A DNA stretch of 42,921 nt, taken from assembly GCA_022822005.1 (NCBI GenBank), contig JAJECO010000082.1, forward strand, positions 1 to 42,921. The letters are read 5' to 3'. The translations under genes and the position numbers were made by a program. Position 1 is the stretch's first letter. Each line of letters starts with the position of its first letter. The DNA is from Candidatus Poribacteria bacterium. GTDB lineage: Bacteria; Poribacteria; WGA-4E; PCPOR2b. Shown piece by piece: positions 18,135 through 25,639 of the stretch. Below the pieces are notes generated by a model. It was not told where the DNA came from. It saw nothing but the letters and a program-made list of their open reading frames with translations, and did no database searches.

Positions 18135-18970
18135 CACCCAAACTTGCTTGTGCTGACTTTACTTTTCCACTGCTACCCCATGAGAAGGTTCTTCAACTTA
18201 TCTCTATGCTGGAGTTCACAGGTGTGGATATCGGTCTATTTGAGGATCGGTCTCATCTTTGGCCCTCCCGCGAGTTCGAGAACGTCACCCAATCTGCACG
18301 ACTACTGAAAAAGAAATTGGACGATTGGGGGCTTGAGGCTGCGGATATTTTTCTTCAGGTGGGCTTGGATTTTAAGCCCTATGCGGTTAATCATCCGGAA
18401 GCATCACATCGGGAGAAGGCTCGCGATTGGTTCATTAAAACGCTTGATTACACCGCCGAGTGCAAGGGCAAGCATGTGACTGGATTGCCCGGCGCACACT
18501 TCGAGACAGAGTCATACGAGGACTCGCTTGCTCGCGCGGTTGACGAACTGAATTGGCGGGTGGATCAAGCCAAGAGTTACGGCATCGTCTACGGTGTCGA
18601 GGCGCATATCGGATCCATCGTTCCGCAACCGGAACCGGCGGAGAAATTGCTGCAGCAGGTCCCCGGTCTGACCTTGACCTTGGATTACGCGCATTTCACG
18701 CGGATCGGCTTGCCGGACGCGACTGTGGAGCCGCTGGTCAAATATGCAAGTCACTTCCACGTCAGGGGTGCCCGCCATGAACGGCTGCAAGAGACCTTTG
18801 CTAACAACACAATTGATTTCAAACGGATTTTGGAGGTCGCGCAGGCCACTGGGTACGGCGGCTGGTTCGGAATTGAATATGTCTGGACGGAATGGGAGAA
18901 TTGCAACGCGTGTGACAACCTGTCTGAGACAATTCTGTTTCGCGACTTTGTCCGGTCACTGGCTAACTAG
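18131..18970 (+). CDS. Sugar phosphate isomerase/epimerase coupled to an SDR
   Basis: A 279-residue TIM-barrel protein of the AP_endonuc_2-like family. Candidate metal ligands lie in YGVEAHIGS, TLDYAHF, FHVRGARHERLQ and FGIEYVWTEWENC; an Arg-rich HVRGARHERLQ loop may bind a phosphate or carboxylate. Its ATG overlaps the stop of the preceding SDR (ATGA at 18131), with TGGAG upstream. The pairing suggests an oxidation-isomerisation step on one carbohydrate. Confidence 0.85.
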   Translation: MTPKLACADFTFPLLPHEKVLQLISMLEFTGVDIGLFEDRSHLWPSREFENVTQSARLLKKKLDDWGLEAADIFLQVGLDFKPYAVNHPEASHREKARDWFIKTLDYTAECKGKHVTGLPGAHFETESYEDSLARAVDELNWRVDQAKSYGIVYGVEAHIGSIVPQPEPAEKLLQQVPGLTLTLDYAHFTRIGLPDATVEPLVKYASHFHVRGARHERLQETFANNTIDFKRILEVAQATGYGGWFGIEYVWTEWENCNACDNLSETILFRDFVRSLAN

Positions 18971-19021
18971 GGCGAGGCGACATTTGGTGAACGATATAAA
19001 TATGTAGACGTTCACCAATAG

Positions 19022-19110
19022 GACCCCTTATCGAAGCCTCATGAAGTCCCCCTGACAAGTTTCCCCCTGACAAGGGGGGCTAGGGGGGTTGGGGGATTTA
19101 GGGGGTTGGT
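19022..19110. repeat. C/G-tract palindromic repeat, copy near 19 kb
   Basis: CCCCCTGACAAG motifs and then CCCCCTGACAAGGGGGG followed by GCTAGGGGGGTTGGGGGAT and TTAGGGGGTTGG, the same order as at 13827-13870. It lies in the 302-base gap between the isomerase gene and the rhamnose mutarotase gene. Confidence 0.65.
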
Positions 19111-19173
19111 TGTGCATCGAAGGTGTATAAGTAGTTATAAAATTCGCCATTTATATGAGATGTATTCGTAATC

Positions 19174-19249
19174 GTAGGGGCGAGGTTCCCTCGCCTAACG
19201 GGTTGGGAAACCCAACCCCTACGAAGGAACGCAGATCTGCATTCCCTAC
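19174..19249. repeat. Nested palindromic repeat upstream of the mutarotase gene
   Basis: An outer stem GTAGGGG (19174-19180) with CCCCTAC (19216-19222) surrounds two hairpins: GGCGAGG-TTC-CCTCGCC (19179-19195) and GGGTTGGG-AAA-CCCAACCC (19200-19218). The outer stem overlaps the inner ones by a base or more, so alternative folds compete. It is followed by AGGAACGCAGATCTGCATTCC, an imperfect palindrome related to the perfect one at 26671. Confidence 0.65.
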
Positions 19250-19272
19250 AATTTACAAAAAGGAGAAATAAA

Positions 19273-19593
19273 ATGTTTTCAATCGGTTTATCTATGCAAC
19301 TAAAACCCGGGAGCTACGACGGATACAAAGAGGCACACGACAACCTGTGGCCCGAAATTGCAAAGAGTATGAGCGATAACGACGTAAGTATGTCGATTTA
19401 TCGCTTAGGAGATCGTCTATTCTTGCACGCAGTTGCGCCGTCCGAGGCGGATTGGCTTAAGAGCCGCGAAGACCCTGCACTGGAGCGGTGGTCAGAGTAT
19501 ATGGGAAACTACCTCGCAACGGATGACGCGGGTAACATCATTTTTGACGCACTGCCGGAAGCGTTCGCATTTGGTATGTTCGTATCGGAATAG
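19273..19593 (+). CDS. rhaM: L-rhamnose mutarotase-like protein
   Basis: A 106-residue dimeric alpha/beta-barrel protein that interconverts the anomers of L-rhamnose. The family pattern is clear: LKPGSYDGYKEAHDNLWPEI (ligand residues), NDVSMSIYRLGDRLFLHAV, then LERWSEYMGNYL. It has a strong AAAAAGGAG ribosome binding site. The other rhamnose genes (rhaA, B, D) are absent here, so the physiological sugar could be another deoxy sugar. Its stop codon is four bases from the stop of the convergent SelA-like gene. Confidence 0.85.
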   Translation: MFSIGLSMQLKPGSYDGYKEAHDNLWPEIAKSMSDNDVSMSIYRLGDRLFLHAVAPSEADWLKSREDPALERWSEYMGNYLATDDAGNIIFDALPEAFAFGMFVSE

Positions 19594-19597
19594 GGGA

Positions 19598-20713
19598 TTA
19601 GCCGATCTGAGCTAACACCGCTTCACATCGATCTGCTACAGTCTGCTCCTGCCCCGGTTGTAGGTTATGGGGATTGATCGTAATGCTGTCCTCGGTGAAG
19701 TGTTGACCAACGACAATAGGCGGATCGCCTGCTTCCAGCCCATCTGCTATCATGGCTCGTGTGAAGTTAGCATCATCTGTGGGACGGATGTAGAGTAGTG
19801 GGATCGTGTATGTTTCCGACTTGGTGAATCGTCCAAGAGTTATATTCGGAATCCCCTGTAATGCCCCTTCGATGTAGTCCAGTTGAGCCGTCCAGCGGGC
19901 GGTATCGGCTTCGTGGTCTCGTGCCAAATAGAGCTCCAATGCCTTCATAAACCCGATCATTTCCTCCCGGCTCACCTTCATCGGGCGTCCCACAGTGGCA
20001 AACGGCACACCGTTGGCAGCGCAGCCTGCAATGAGATCTTTGCGACCGATGACCAGCCCGGTGGATTGCGGTCCCATGATACTCTTGCCGCCACTGAAGA
20101 TGATCAAATCGGCGCCCGCCTCCCAGAAACGGGTCAAGGTCGAGACCGGTGGACATTCCGACGCAGCGTCTACAATTACTGGCACGGACGCTGCCCTTGC
20201 CATCGCTACAACCTCCGCTAATGGCACAGAGGCGGGGTGGTCCTTGACGGTTGCCATGAAGAAGATGGCTGCGGTGTTTTCATTGATGGCACGGCGCATA
20301 TCTTCGGTTGGCGGTGTCCCTTGATCGTCGATCTCGATCAACGTCCCTCCGGCTACACGAATGGCTTGGTCATACGCAATTCGATGTATCTTTTGAATGA
20401 TGATTTCGTGCTTCATCCCGGTTGTATCGGGTAGTTGTGTAACCTTGGCGGAATCGGTCCCCGCCATACAGGCAGCGGTGGTCAATACCAGCCCGCAGGC
20501 GGCACTCGATGTTACATAGGCTGCCTCCACCTTAAGCATGGAAGCAATCCTTTCGCCAACCTTCTTCTGCACTTCATCTAAATGACAGAACTGTTGGGAT
20601 GCGCCGCGCATACTGTCCAATACTTCGGGTGCCATCAGGGAACCACCGTACCGGGTGACGGTTCCTGCTGCATTGATTAGGGTGCGGACACCTAATTCGT
20701 CATAAATGCTCAT
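19598..20713 (-). CDS. SelA-like PLP-dependent lyase/transferase
   Basis: A 371-residue PLP enzyme of the SelA-related group, which also holds D-glucosaminate-6-phosphate ammonia-lyase (DgaE). The opening YDELGVRTLINAAGTVTRYG and AYVTSSAACGLVLTTAA are typical, and the probable PLP Lys210 is in FSGGKSIMGPQ. Length is shorter than true SelA (about 460), and no tRNA(Sec) or SelB is nearby, so a sugar-acid lyase role is more likely than selenocysteine synthesis. ATG 20713 has GAGGA upstream. Convergent with the rhamnose mutarotase gene. Confidence 0.82.
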   Translation of the reverse strand: MSIYDELGVRTLINAAGTVTRYGGSLMAPEVLDSMRGASQQFCHLDEVQKKVGERIASMLKVEAAYVTSSAACGLVLTTAACMAGTDSAKVTQLPDTTGMKHEIIIQKIHRIAYDQAIRVAGGTLIEIDDQGTPPTEDMRRAINENTAAIFFMATVKDHPASVPLAEVVAMARAASVPVIVDAASECPPVSTLTRFWEAGADLIIFSGGKSIMGPQSTGLVIGRKDLIAGCAANGVPFATVGRPMKVSREEMIGFMKALELYLARDHEADTARWTAQLDYIEGALQGIPNITLGRFTKSETYTIPLLYIRPTDDANFTRAMIADGLEAGDPPIVVGQHFTEDSITINPHNLQPGQEQTVADRCEAVLAQIG

Positions 20714-20838
20714 TGTTGAGTCCTCTTCGTTCGTTAGCCGAGATTCTCGGCAGGAGATTTATAACCAATGGTGCTAGTTTGCAGCTGTTGATAACGTGAT
20801 GGGTGAAACGTGAAAACTATTGGCTCTTGGGTGCCTTT

Positions 20839-20910
20839 AGCCCCGGAGGGGCGGCATGTTTATAGTACACGGATAAACAAATACCCCAAAGCCCCGGAGG
20901 GGCGACATGT
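20839..20910. repeat. Two copies of the GCCCCGGAGGGGC repeat
   Basis: AGCCCCGGAGGGGCGGCATG at 20839-20858 and AGCCCCGGAGGGGCGACATG at 20890-20909 stand 51 bases apart in direct order. The core CCCCGGAGGGG is an inverted repeat. Similar intergenic motifs are widespread in several bacterial phyla. The rest of the 20714-21019 gap holds no gene. Confidence 0.7.
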
Positions 20911-21019
20911 GCAGCCGAAGGGTAGAACCTAACAAGAATCAATGAGCTACCCCACTAATGAATCAATGAACGCTTCAACAATGTGGAAAAGACCTTCTCA
21001 TTAAACTAGCACCAAAGAT

Positions 21020-21214
21020 TTATAGCTCGGTTATGTAATCCGCCAGTAGTCCGTCGGTTAAGATCTGACCACCGAGCCATGCTTCAAGCTCCCTCGATAG
21101 CCTCTGGTATCGCTTGAGAGTGCTATCTGCAATGCTTGACTGAATCAATTCTTTCGTCTCGGTGCTGATAGTCAGTTCTGTTTCAGTTTGCTGTGTTGTA
21201 ACCAATTCGTTCAT
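21020..21214 (-). CDS. Truncated tyrosine recombinase, N-terminal core-binding part
   Basis: A 64-residue product. DSTLKRYQRLSRELEAWLGG followed by LTDGLLADYITEL matches the SAM-like N-terminal DNA-binding domain of XerC/XerD-type integrases. The catalytic domain (Arg-His-Arg-Tyr) is absent: the frame stops after Leu64 and nothing resembling it follows in the next 300 bases. It has a perfect AGGAGG before ATG 21214, which overlaps the stop (TAG) of the gene upstream, so it is probably translated. Either a decayed integrase or a small DNA-binding protein made from one. Confidence 0.6.
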   Translation of the reverse strand: MNELVTTQQTETELTISTETKELIQSSIADSTLKRYQRLSRELEAWLGGQILTDGLLADYITEL

Positions 21215-21225
21215 TTGAAAGCCTC

Positions 21226-21753
21226 CTATTGAGGCGATCCCCACTTGACGTTACCCGCCTTGTCCCATACGGCTATTCCATCGACTTTTTTACTGCTGAT
21301 TAAGGCAGCCCTAAGGTTTTCGTAAAGATCGTAGAGGAGTATATCATTACCATTATCATTGCTTCTTAACACGATTGCGTTTTTCCCGTGCTTATTCTGG
21401 ATGAATATACCGCTCCCTTTATCGACATGGTGGTATAAGCGAACCGAAGGTTGCTTTTGAGGATCTTTGCCATAGATTACCACAGCATATCCTTCTGTTT
21501 CATGGGCTACCAAGCCGATAGCTCCCCCTGTCTTCCCCCACACAGTTAGACTATTATTGTTGTTAGTAGTGTTTAGCATAATTGCGTCTCGTCCGAACTT
21601 ATCAAGCACTGTCAAACTTCTGCAAGTTATGCTATCGAACACCCCATTATTCTGTGCCTCAATATCCGGTGTAATAACCTGCCCGACGATGATACCGAGT
21701 GCCAGAATGACTGCTCCTAAAAACATATATCCCAGCTTCTGCTTGTAATTCAT
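21226..21753 (-). CDS. Membrane-anchored beta-repeat protein
   Basis: A 175-residue protein with an N-terminal hydrophobic helix (YMFLGAVILALGIIVGQVI) and then about five repeats of roughly 24-28 residues. Each repeat is a polar strand ending in a pattern such as DKFGRDAIML, WGKTGGAIGLV, YGKDPQKQPSVRLY, NKHGKNAIVLRS, YDLYENLRAALIS and WDKAGNVKWGSP. It looks like an exported or periplasmic beta-rich protein; I do not recognise a named family. AGGAGGG precedes ATG 21753. The next gene starts 12 bases downstream. Confidence 0.72.
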   Translation of the reverse strand: MNYKQKLGYMFLGAVILALGIIVGQVITPDIEAQNNGVFDSITCRSLTVLDKFGRDAIMLNTTNNNNSLTVWGKTGGAIGLVAHETEGYAVVIYGKDPQKQPSVRLYHHVDKGSGIFIQNKHGKNAIVLRSNDNGNDILLYDLYENLRAALISSKKVDGIAVWDKAGNVKWGSPQ

Positions 21754-21833
21754 AATCAATCCCTCCTATTAAAGAGCTTCTTACCTTACATTTCCAACCT
21801 CCACCAAGATGTTTTCGTTGGTTAGAAGGTATG

Positions 21834-22493
21834 CTACGGAAGATGCTTATCTATAAATCCCCGCACACCAATAACCATTGATAAAACCTCTGAGTGGGTA
21901 ATTTCGCTAAATCGCCCGTGGTCCGCCTTGTTTCGCGTATCTCCCCACGCAGGGATCTGTTTATTCTCTGACACCGAAATCACCGCTATCTGCTTCGATG
22001 GTTGGTAGAGTGCCGCTTGAAGTGTTGATATAGATGTTCGCTGTGGATCGTATGCGATACCCCTAGCGTCACATAGTCGTCTCAGTGCATCCTCTAGAGC
22101 AGCACCCGCCAAAAATGCCGCAATCCCAAGCTGCAATTGCTTGTGCGTCGCATCAGTGTTTCTCTCAGATGCTTCAACTTGTTCCTGGGCAATGTCGAGA
22201 ATATCTCCTTCTATCTCGTGAGCGATTGCCAACCGGGAGCTGATGAGGCCACCTTCATCGTACAGTTCTACCACGTTACGCCCCGCTGCGTAGGCTTCAA
22301 CTACAACATCAGAGTTCAACGCATGATCTAGAATCTTCATGAGCGGGTGGTCTTTTCCTACTGTTTCATGAAGAACCGTCTGCGACATACCTATCACTTG
22401 AATAGTTCTGCTTGAACTCGGGGTTGGATTGTCTATCAACTTTCGTATTTTCTCGATCAGATTTTTTATTCGAGTGTTTTCGTCTAATACCAC
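21834..22493 (-). CDS. HEPN-domain protein
   Basis: A 219-residue, mainly helical protein. The C-terminal part has AFLAGAALEDALRRLC (usual first HEPN helix) and the R-N-x-x-x-H motif RNKADH (Arg187, Asn188, His192), the catalytic signature of HEPN ribonucleases in toxin-antitoxin, abortive-infection and CRISPR systems. The N-terminal half (VYEAYAAGRNVVEL region) is of unknown type. I place the start at a GTG at 22493, with TTGGAGG nine bases upstream, because the frame's first start (22532) has no such site. Eighty bases separate it from the beta-repeat gene, so the two could form one transcript. Confidence 0.68.
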   Translation of the reverse strand: MVLDENTRIKNLIEKIRKLIDNPTPSSSRTIQVIGMSQTVLHETVGKDHPLMKILDHALNSDVVVEAYAAGRNVVELYDEGGLISSRLAIAHEIEGDILDIAQEQVEASERNTDATHKQLQLGIAAFLAGAALEDALRRLCDARGIAYDPQRTSISTLQAALYQPSKQIAVISVSENKQIPAWGDTRNKADHGRFSEITHSEVLSMVIGVRGFIDKHLP

Positions 22494-22693
22494 GTTTTTA
22501 GCCCTCCAAGAAGTCGCCCTCTGCGGTAACACCGAGACACTAGGAAGTAATCAAAATCGGCGTTAATGTTCGGTAAGTTGTATTACCAAAACTTATTATA
22601 ATAATCCAAGTTCATTAGTTCATCGAACTGCTGAGCCCTACACATTGCGCTCCGCCCCGATCAGATCGGGATTCAGAGCAGCTGGAGCGAAAG

Positions 22694-22936
22694 CTAGAAA
22701 AGGAATATACGGGCAATTAGGAAGTAGAATAGGATACCGAATACGTCAATGGCGGTGGTAAAAAATGTACCTGTGGCAATAGCGGGATCAATCCAAAATC
22801 GCTTAAAGAGCATCGGAATGATTGTGCCAATCGTAGCGGCGATAATCATATTGATACAAATTGCCAATGAAACCACAACCGGAAACCAGACATATTTCGG
22901 TTGATCGGAGTTGGGTTTCGCTGTCGCTCTACCCAA
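22694..22936 (-). pseudogene. Remnant of an MgtE-type magnesium transporter (C terminus)
   Basis: About 65 residues from VWFPVVVSLAICINMIIA to FYFLIARIFLF match the last two membrane helices of MgtE, including IDPAIATGTFFTTAIDVFG (compare the usual DPA-ASGPF-TT-TDV-G). The N-terminal cytoplasmic and CBS domains and first helices are missing. The open frame begins inside a repeat (GTTGGGT...ACCCAAC at 22910-22937), so the gene appears cut by it. No start with a binding site is visible. Probably not functional. Confidence 0.72.
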
Positions 22937-23025
22937 CCTACGGAGTTCCTTTAAAAAAAGGCAAAATGCTAATAGAAACCGAGTTTTTTCTTCAAAACTC
23001 GGTTTCTGTTGCGCGATTTCTTAAC
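22910..23025. repeat. GTTGGGT palindrome and 13-bp-stem hairpin
   Basis: GTTGGGT (22910-22916) pairs with ACCCAAC (22931-22937). Then GAAACCGAGTTTT (22975-22987), loop TTCTTC, and AAAACTCGGTTTC (22994-23006) form a perfect 13-base-pair stem, followed by TGTTGCGCGATTTCTTAAC. It lies downstream of aroC on the minus strand and could end its transcript. A split copy of the hairpin arms is at 27907-27992. Confidence 0.7.
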
Positions 23026-23042
23026 AGGCGCCGAAAGGCCCA

Positions 23043-24125
23043 TCAATCCAAAGTTTTAGCACGTTGTCGAAGAAAATGATCGACCAATACCAATGCGGTC
23101 ATCGCCTCGACGATGGCAGGGGCACGGGGCAAAACACATGGATCATGTCGCCCATGTGCGGACAGTGTGACAGGGTTCCCATCGAGATCCACGGTTTCCT
23201 GTTCCTTGCGGATGGTAGCTGTCGGTTTGAAAGCGATCTGAAAAACGACGTTTTCGCCGTTTGAGATACCGCCTTGTGTCCCGCCGGAATTGTTCGTCCG
23301 TGTGCGAACACGTCCGCCGTCATTGTAGAATGGGTCGTTATGCTGTGAGCCGGTGCCGACCACACCGCCGAAGCCGGAGCCGATCTGGAAGCCCATCGTC
23401 GCCGGAAGGGACATCATCGCCTTTGCCAAATCCGCCTTGAGCTTGTCGAACACCGGTTCGCCGAGTCCAACGGGTACATTACGCGATACCGATTCGATAA
23501 TCCCGCCGAGAGAGTCGCCATCTCGTCGCGCCTGATCAATACACTCTGCCATCTTCTCACTGGCTATCGGGTCTGGACATCGGACGAGGCTGGACTCAAT
23601 CTCGTCAAGCGTTACAGTCTCCGCATCGATCTCCGCTTGGATTGTATGGATCTGCTTGACGTAGGCGAGGGTTTCGGTCTCACACTGCTCGCGTAAAATC
23701 TGCTTTGCGATCGCGCCCGCTGCGACCCGTCCGATCGTCTCACGGGCACTTGCTCTGCCACCGCCTTGCCAGTTACGGAGACCGAATTTCTGCTGGTAGG
23801 TGAAATCGGCGTGCGACGGTCGATACACATCTTTGAGATGTTCGTAGGCGGAGGGTTTCGCGTCTTTGTTCCACACTAACATTGAGATTGGCGATCCGAG
23901 TGTCTGTCCCTCGAAAACACCGGACAAAATCTCCACCCGATCTTCTTCCTGACGTGAGGTTGTGAGATGGCTCTGTCCCGGTCGTCGCCGATCCAGTTCC
24001 GCCTGAATAGTATTGATATCGATTGCAAGTTTCGGTGGGCATCCGTCAATCACGACACCGATCGCCCCGCCGTGCGATTCGCCCCATGTTGTAATCCGAA
24101 AGAGATGACCAAAGGTATTTCCCAT
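23043..24125 (-). CDS. aroC: Chorismate synthase
   Basis: The last enzyme of the shikimate pathway: it makes chorismate from 5-enolpyruvylshikimate-3-phosphate using reduced FMN in the cytoplasm. Signatures are [23 protein letters not shown] at the N terminus, [19 protein letters not shown], and [17 protein letters not shown]; the C-terminal [16 protein letters not shown] is complete. At 360 residues it has normal length. The start at 24125 gives the canonical MGNTFG-type N terminus; GGAG and AGGA lie close upstream. Stands alone between repeat-rich gaps, with no other aro gene in the window. Confidence 0.96.
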   Translation of the reverse strand: MGNTFGHLFRITTWGESHGGAIGVVIDGCPPKLAIDINTIQAELDRRRPGQSHLTTSRQEEDRVEILSGVFEGQTLGSPISMLVWNKDAKPSAYEHLKDVYRPSHADFTYQQKFGLRNWQGGGRASARETIGRVAAGAIAKQILREQCETETLAYVKQIHTIQAEIDAETVTLDEIESSLVRCPDPIASEKMAECIDQARRDGDSLGGIIESVSRNVPVGLGEPVFDKLKADLAKAMMSLPATMGFQIGSGFGGVVGTGSQHNDPFYNDGGRVRTRTNNSGGTQGGISNGENVVFQIAFKPTATIRKEQETVDLDGNPVTLSAHGRHDPCVLPRAPAIVEAMTALVLVDHFLRQRAKTLD

Positions 24126-24282
24126 TATCCTGCGCTCCAATTTAGTTTCGCATCGTTTCCTCGTGGGAACATTCAAGCATCCGCTAAGATCTCCCTGATG
24201 GAATTGGGACTAAAAACAGCTTGACAAACCCGCGATGCATCCATTACTCTAACCCCAATCTGAGGCTTGAAAGCATTGATGC

Positions 24283-24346
24283 TAGGACTTAGGCAGCCAA
24301 CTGTAGGCGGGGCATCTTGCCCCGCGCTGAAATGCGTAAAGTCCTA
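24283..24346. repeat. Short TAGGACTTA...TAAGTCCTA element
   Basis: Sixty-four bases. TAGGACTTAGGCA at the left and the inverse TAGGACTTTACGCA at the right enclose a hairpin GCGGGGC-ATCTT-GCCCCGC. It resembles the ends of the 212-base element at 16114. No clear flanking duplication is visible. Confidence 0.6.
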
Positions 24347-24414
24347 AGTGCGAATATTTGCCAAATATAGCACATCCGCCCCCGAATATCAACCTAAAGT
24401 TCTCGAAAGCAGAC

Positions 24415-25119
24415 ATGATAATAAAATTCTTCAAACGATTAGACATTCGCCTGATTGGCATTTTTATCGTCATCGCCCTCCTGTGGAATACGCAGGTTGT
24501 TTATCCGCTCAAGATCTTCGTCGTTTTTATGCACGAGGTGAGTCATGGCTTAGCGGCAATCGCCACAGGGGGTAGTATCAAAGAGATTCAGATTGTCGCG
24601 CAAGAAGGCGGGCACGCAATCACGGCAGGCGGTTCACGTTTCTGGATACTCACCGCGGGGTATCTTGGGAGCCTGATGTGGGGCGGGTTGATTCTGATCC
24701 TCGCGGCGCGGACGCAGCTCAGCAAATTGATCAGTGCTGTTATCGGTATGGGGATGATTCTTATCTCGCTCTTCTATCTGCGAAACACTTTCGGGTTTCT
24801 ATTCGGGATCGGGTTCGGCGGGGCATTGATCGTTGTAGGCAGGCTGCTACCGGAGTCGATCAACGAGTGGTTGCTGCGCGTGATCGGTTTCACCAGTTGT
24901 CTTTACGCCATTCTTGACATCAAGAGCGATGTTATAGACCGCGCCCATCTTCGATCTGATGCCCGTATGCTCCACGAAGAAATAACGCCATACATCCCGA
25001 CGGTTGTCTGGGGGGTTCTGTGGATGGTGATTGCGATAGCCGTAACACTTTGGGTCCTTTACATCGCTGGCAAAGGTAGAGGGAAGCAGGAAGTATTGGA
25101 CAATGGAGATGAGCAGTGA
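24415..25119 (+). CDS. M50-like membrane metalloprotease
   Basis: A 234-residue integral membrane protein with about five to six helices. The zinc motif HEVSH (His40, Glu41, His44) lies in MHEVSHGLAAIATGG, in a membrane helix as in site-2 proteases. TAGGSRFWILTAGYLGSLMWG and DVIDRA fit the M50B-like group (second metal-ligand region around DIKSDV). No PDZ domain. A weak binding site precedes ATG 24415. The GTG start of the TrmH gene overlaps its stop (GTGA), indicating coupling. Probably a processing protease or relative of unknown substrate. Confidence 0.78.
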   Translation: MIIKFFKRLDIRLIGIFIVIALLWNTQVVYPLKIFVVFMHEVSHGLAAIATGGSIKEIQIVAQEGGHAITAGGSRFWILTAGYLGSLMWGGLILILAARTQLSKLISAVIGMGMILISLFYLRNTFGFLFGIGFGGALIVVGRLLPESINEWLLRVIGFTSCLYAILDIKSDVIDRAHLRSDARMLHEEITPYIPTVVWGVLWMVIAIAVTLWVLYIAGKGRGKQEVLDNGDEQ

Positions 25120-25628
25120 AGCAGTTACGTGGCAAACCGCTCAAGGATTTTCTTAAACAGGCCTCCCGTCCGGATAGGGAGATCATCTTTATCTTGCAGG
25201 ATGTCGAAGATCCGGTGAACGTCGGATCTGCGTTTCGGATTGCGGATGCAGCCGGTGTGCGTCAGCTCATTTTGACAGGGATCAGTGCGCGTCCACCACA
25301 CCCGTTGATTCGGAAGGTTGGACGCGGAAAGGACCGACGGATAAAATGGAAATATACGGAGCAGGCAGCGGATGCAGTTTCAGCTCTCAAGTCGCAGGGG
25401 TACGTTAGTTGTGCACTGGAAATAACGGCAGCCGCTGTGCCTTATAATGAAGCAGAATATCCGGATAAACTGTGTCTGATCGTCGGACATGAAGATCACG
25501 GCGTAACGAAGCGCACCCTCGCAGCTTGTGATATGACGGTCTATATCCCGATGTATGGCAAGGGAGCATCGTTGAATGTGCATGTGTCGTTGGGAGTTGT
25601 GGCATATCATATTTTGCACGGTGGTTAA
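25116..25628 (+). CDS. TrmH/SpoU-family RNA 2'-O-methyltransferase
   Basis: A 170-residue SPOUT-fold enzyme that methylates a ribose 2'-OH of tRNA or rRNA with S-adenosylmethionine. Motif 1 is VNVGSAFRIADAAGV; motif 2 LCLIVGHEDHGVTKRTLAACD; motif 3 IPMYGKGASLNVHVSLGVV. It lacks an N-terminal RNA-binding extension. The GTG start overlaps the stop of the M50 gene by four bases. The last bases lead directly into the next gene, 11 bases away. Which RNA and position are modified cannot be told. Confidence 0.88.
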   Translation: MKQLRGKPLKDFLKQASRPDREIIFILQDVEDPVNVGSAFRIADAAGVRQLILTGISARPPHPLIRKVGRGKDRRIKWKYTEQAADAVSALKSQGYVSCALEITAAAVPYNEAEYPDKLCLIVGHEDHGVTKRTLAACDMTVYIPMYGKGASLNVHVSLGVVAYHILHGG

Positions 25629-25639
25629 GGAGAGAACTG

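Noticed and set aside
19598-20713. Selenocysteine synthase (SelA)
   Set aside because: The protein is about 90 residues shorter than SelA, and no selB, selD or tRNA(Sec) is seen nearby; a SelA-like lyase fits better.
22861-23079. Plus-strand open frame of 72 codons
   Set aside because: It runs through the MgtE remnant and two repeats on the opposite strand and resembles no protein.
24221-24250. Promoter TTGACA before the M50 gene
   Set aside because: The -35 box is good but the following hexamers (TTACTC, TACTCT) match the -10 consensus poorly, and a repeat lies between it and the gene.
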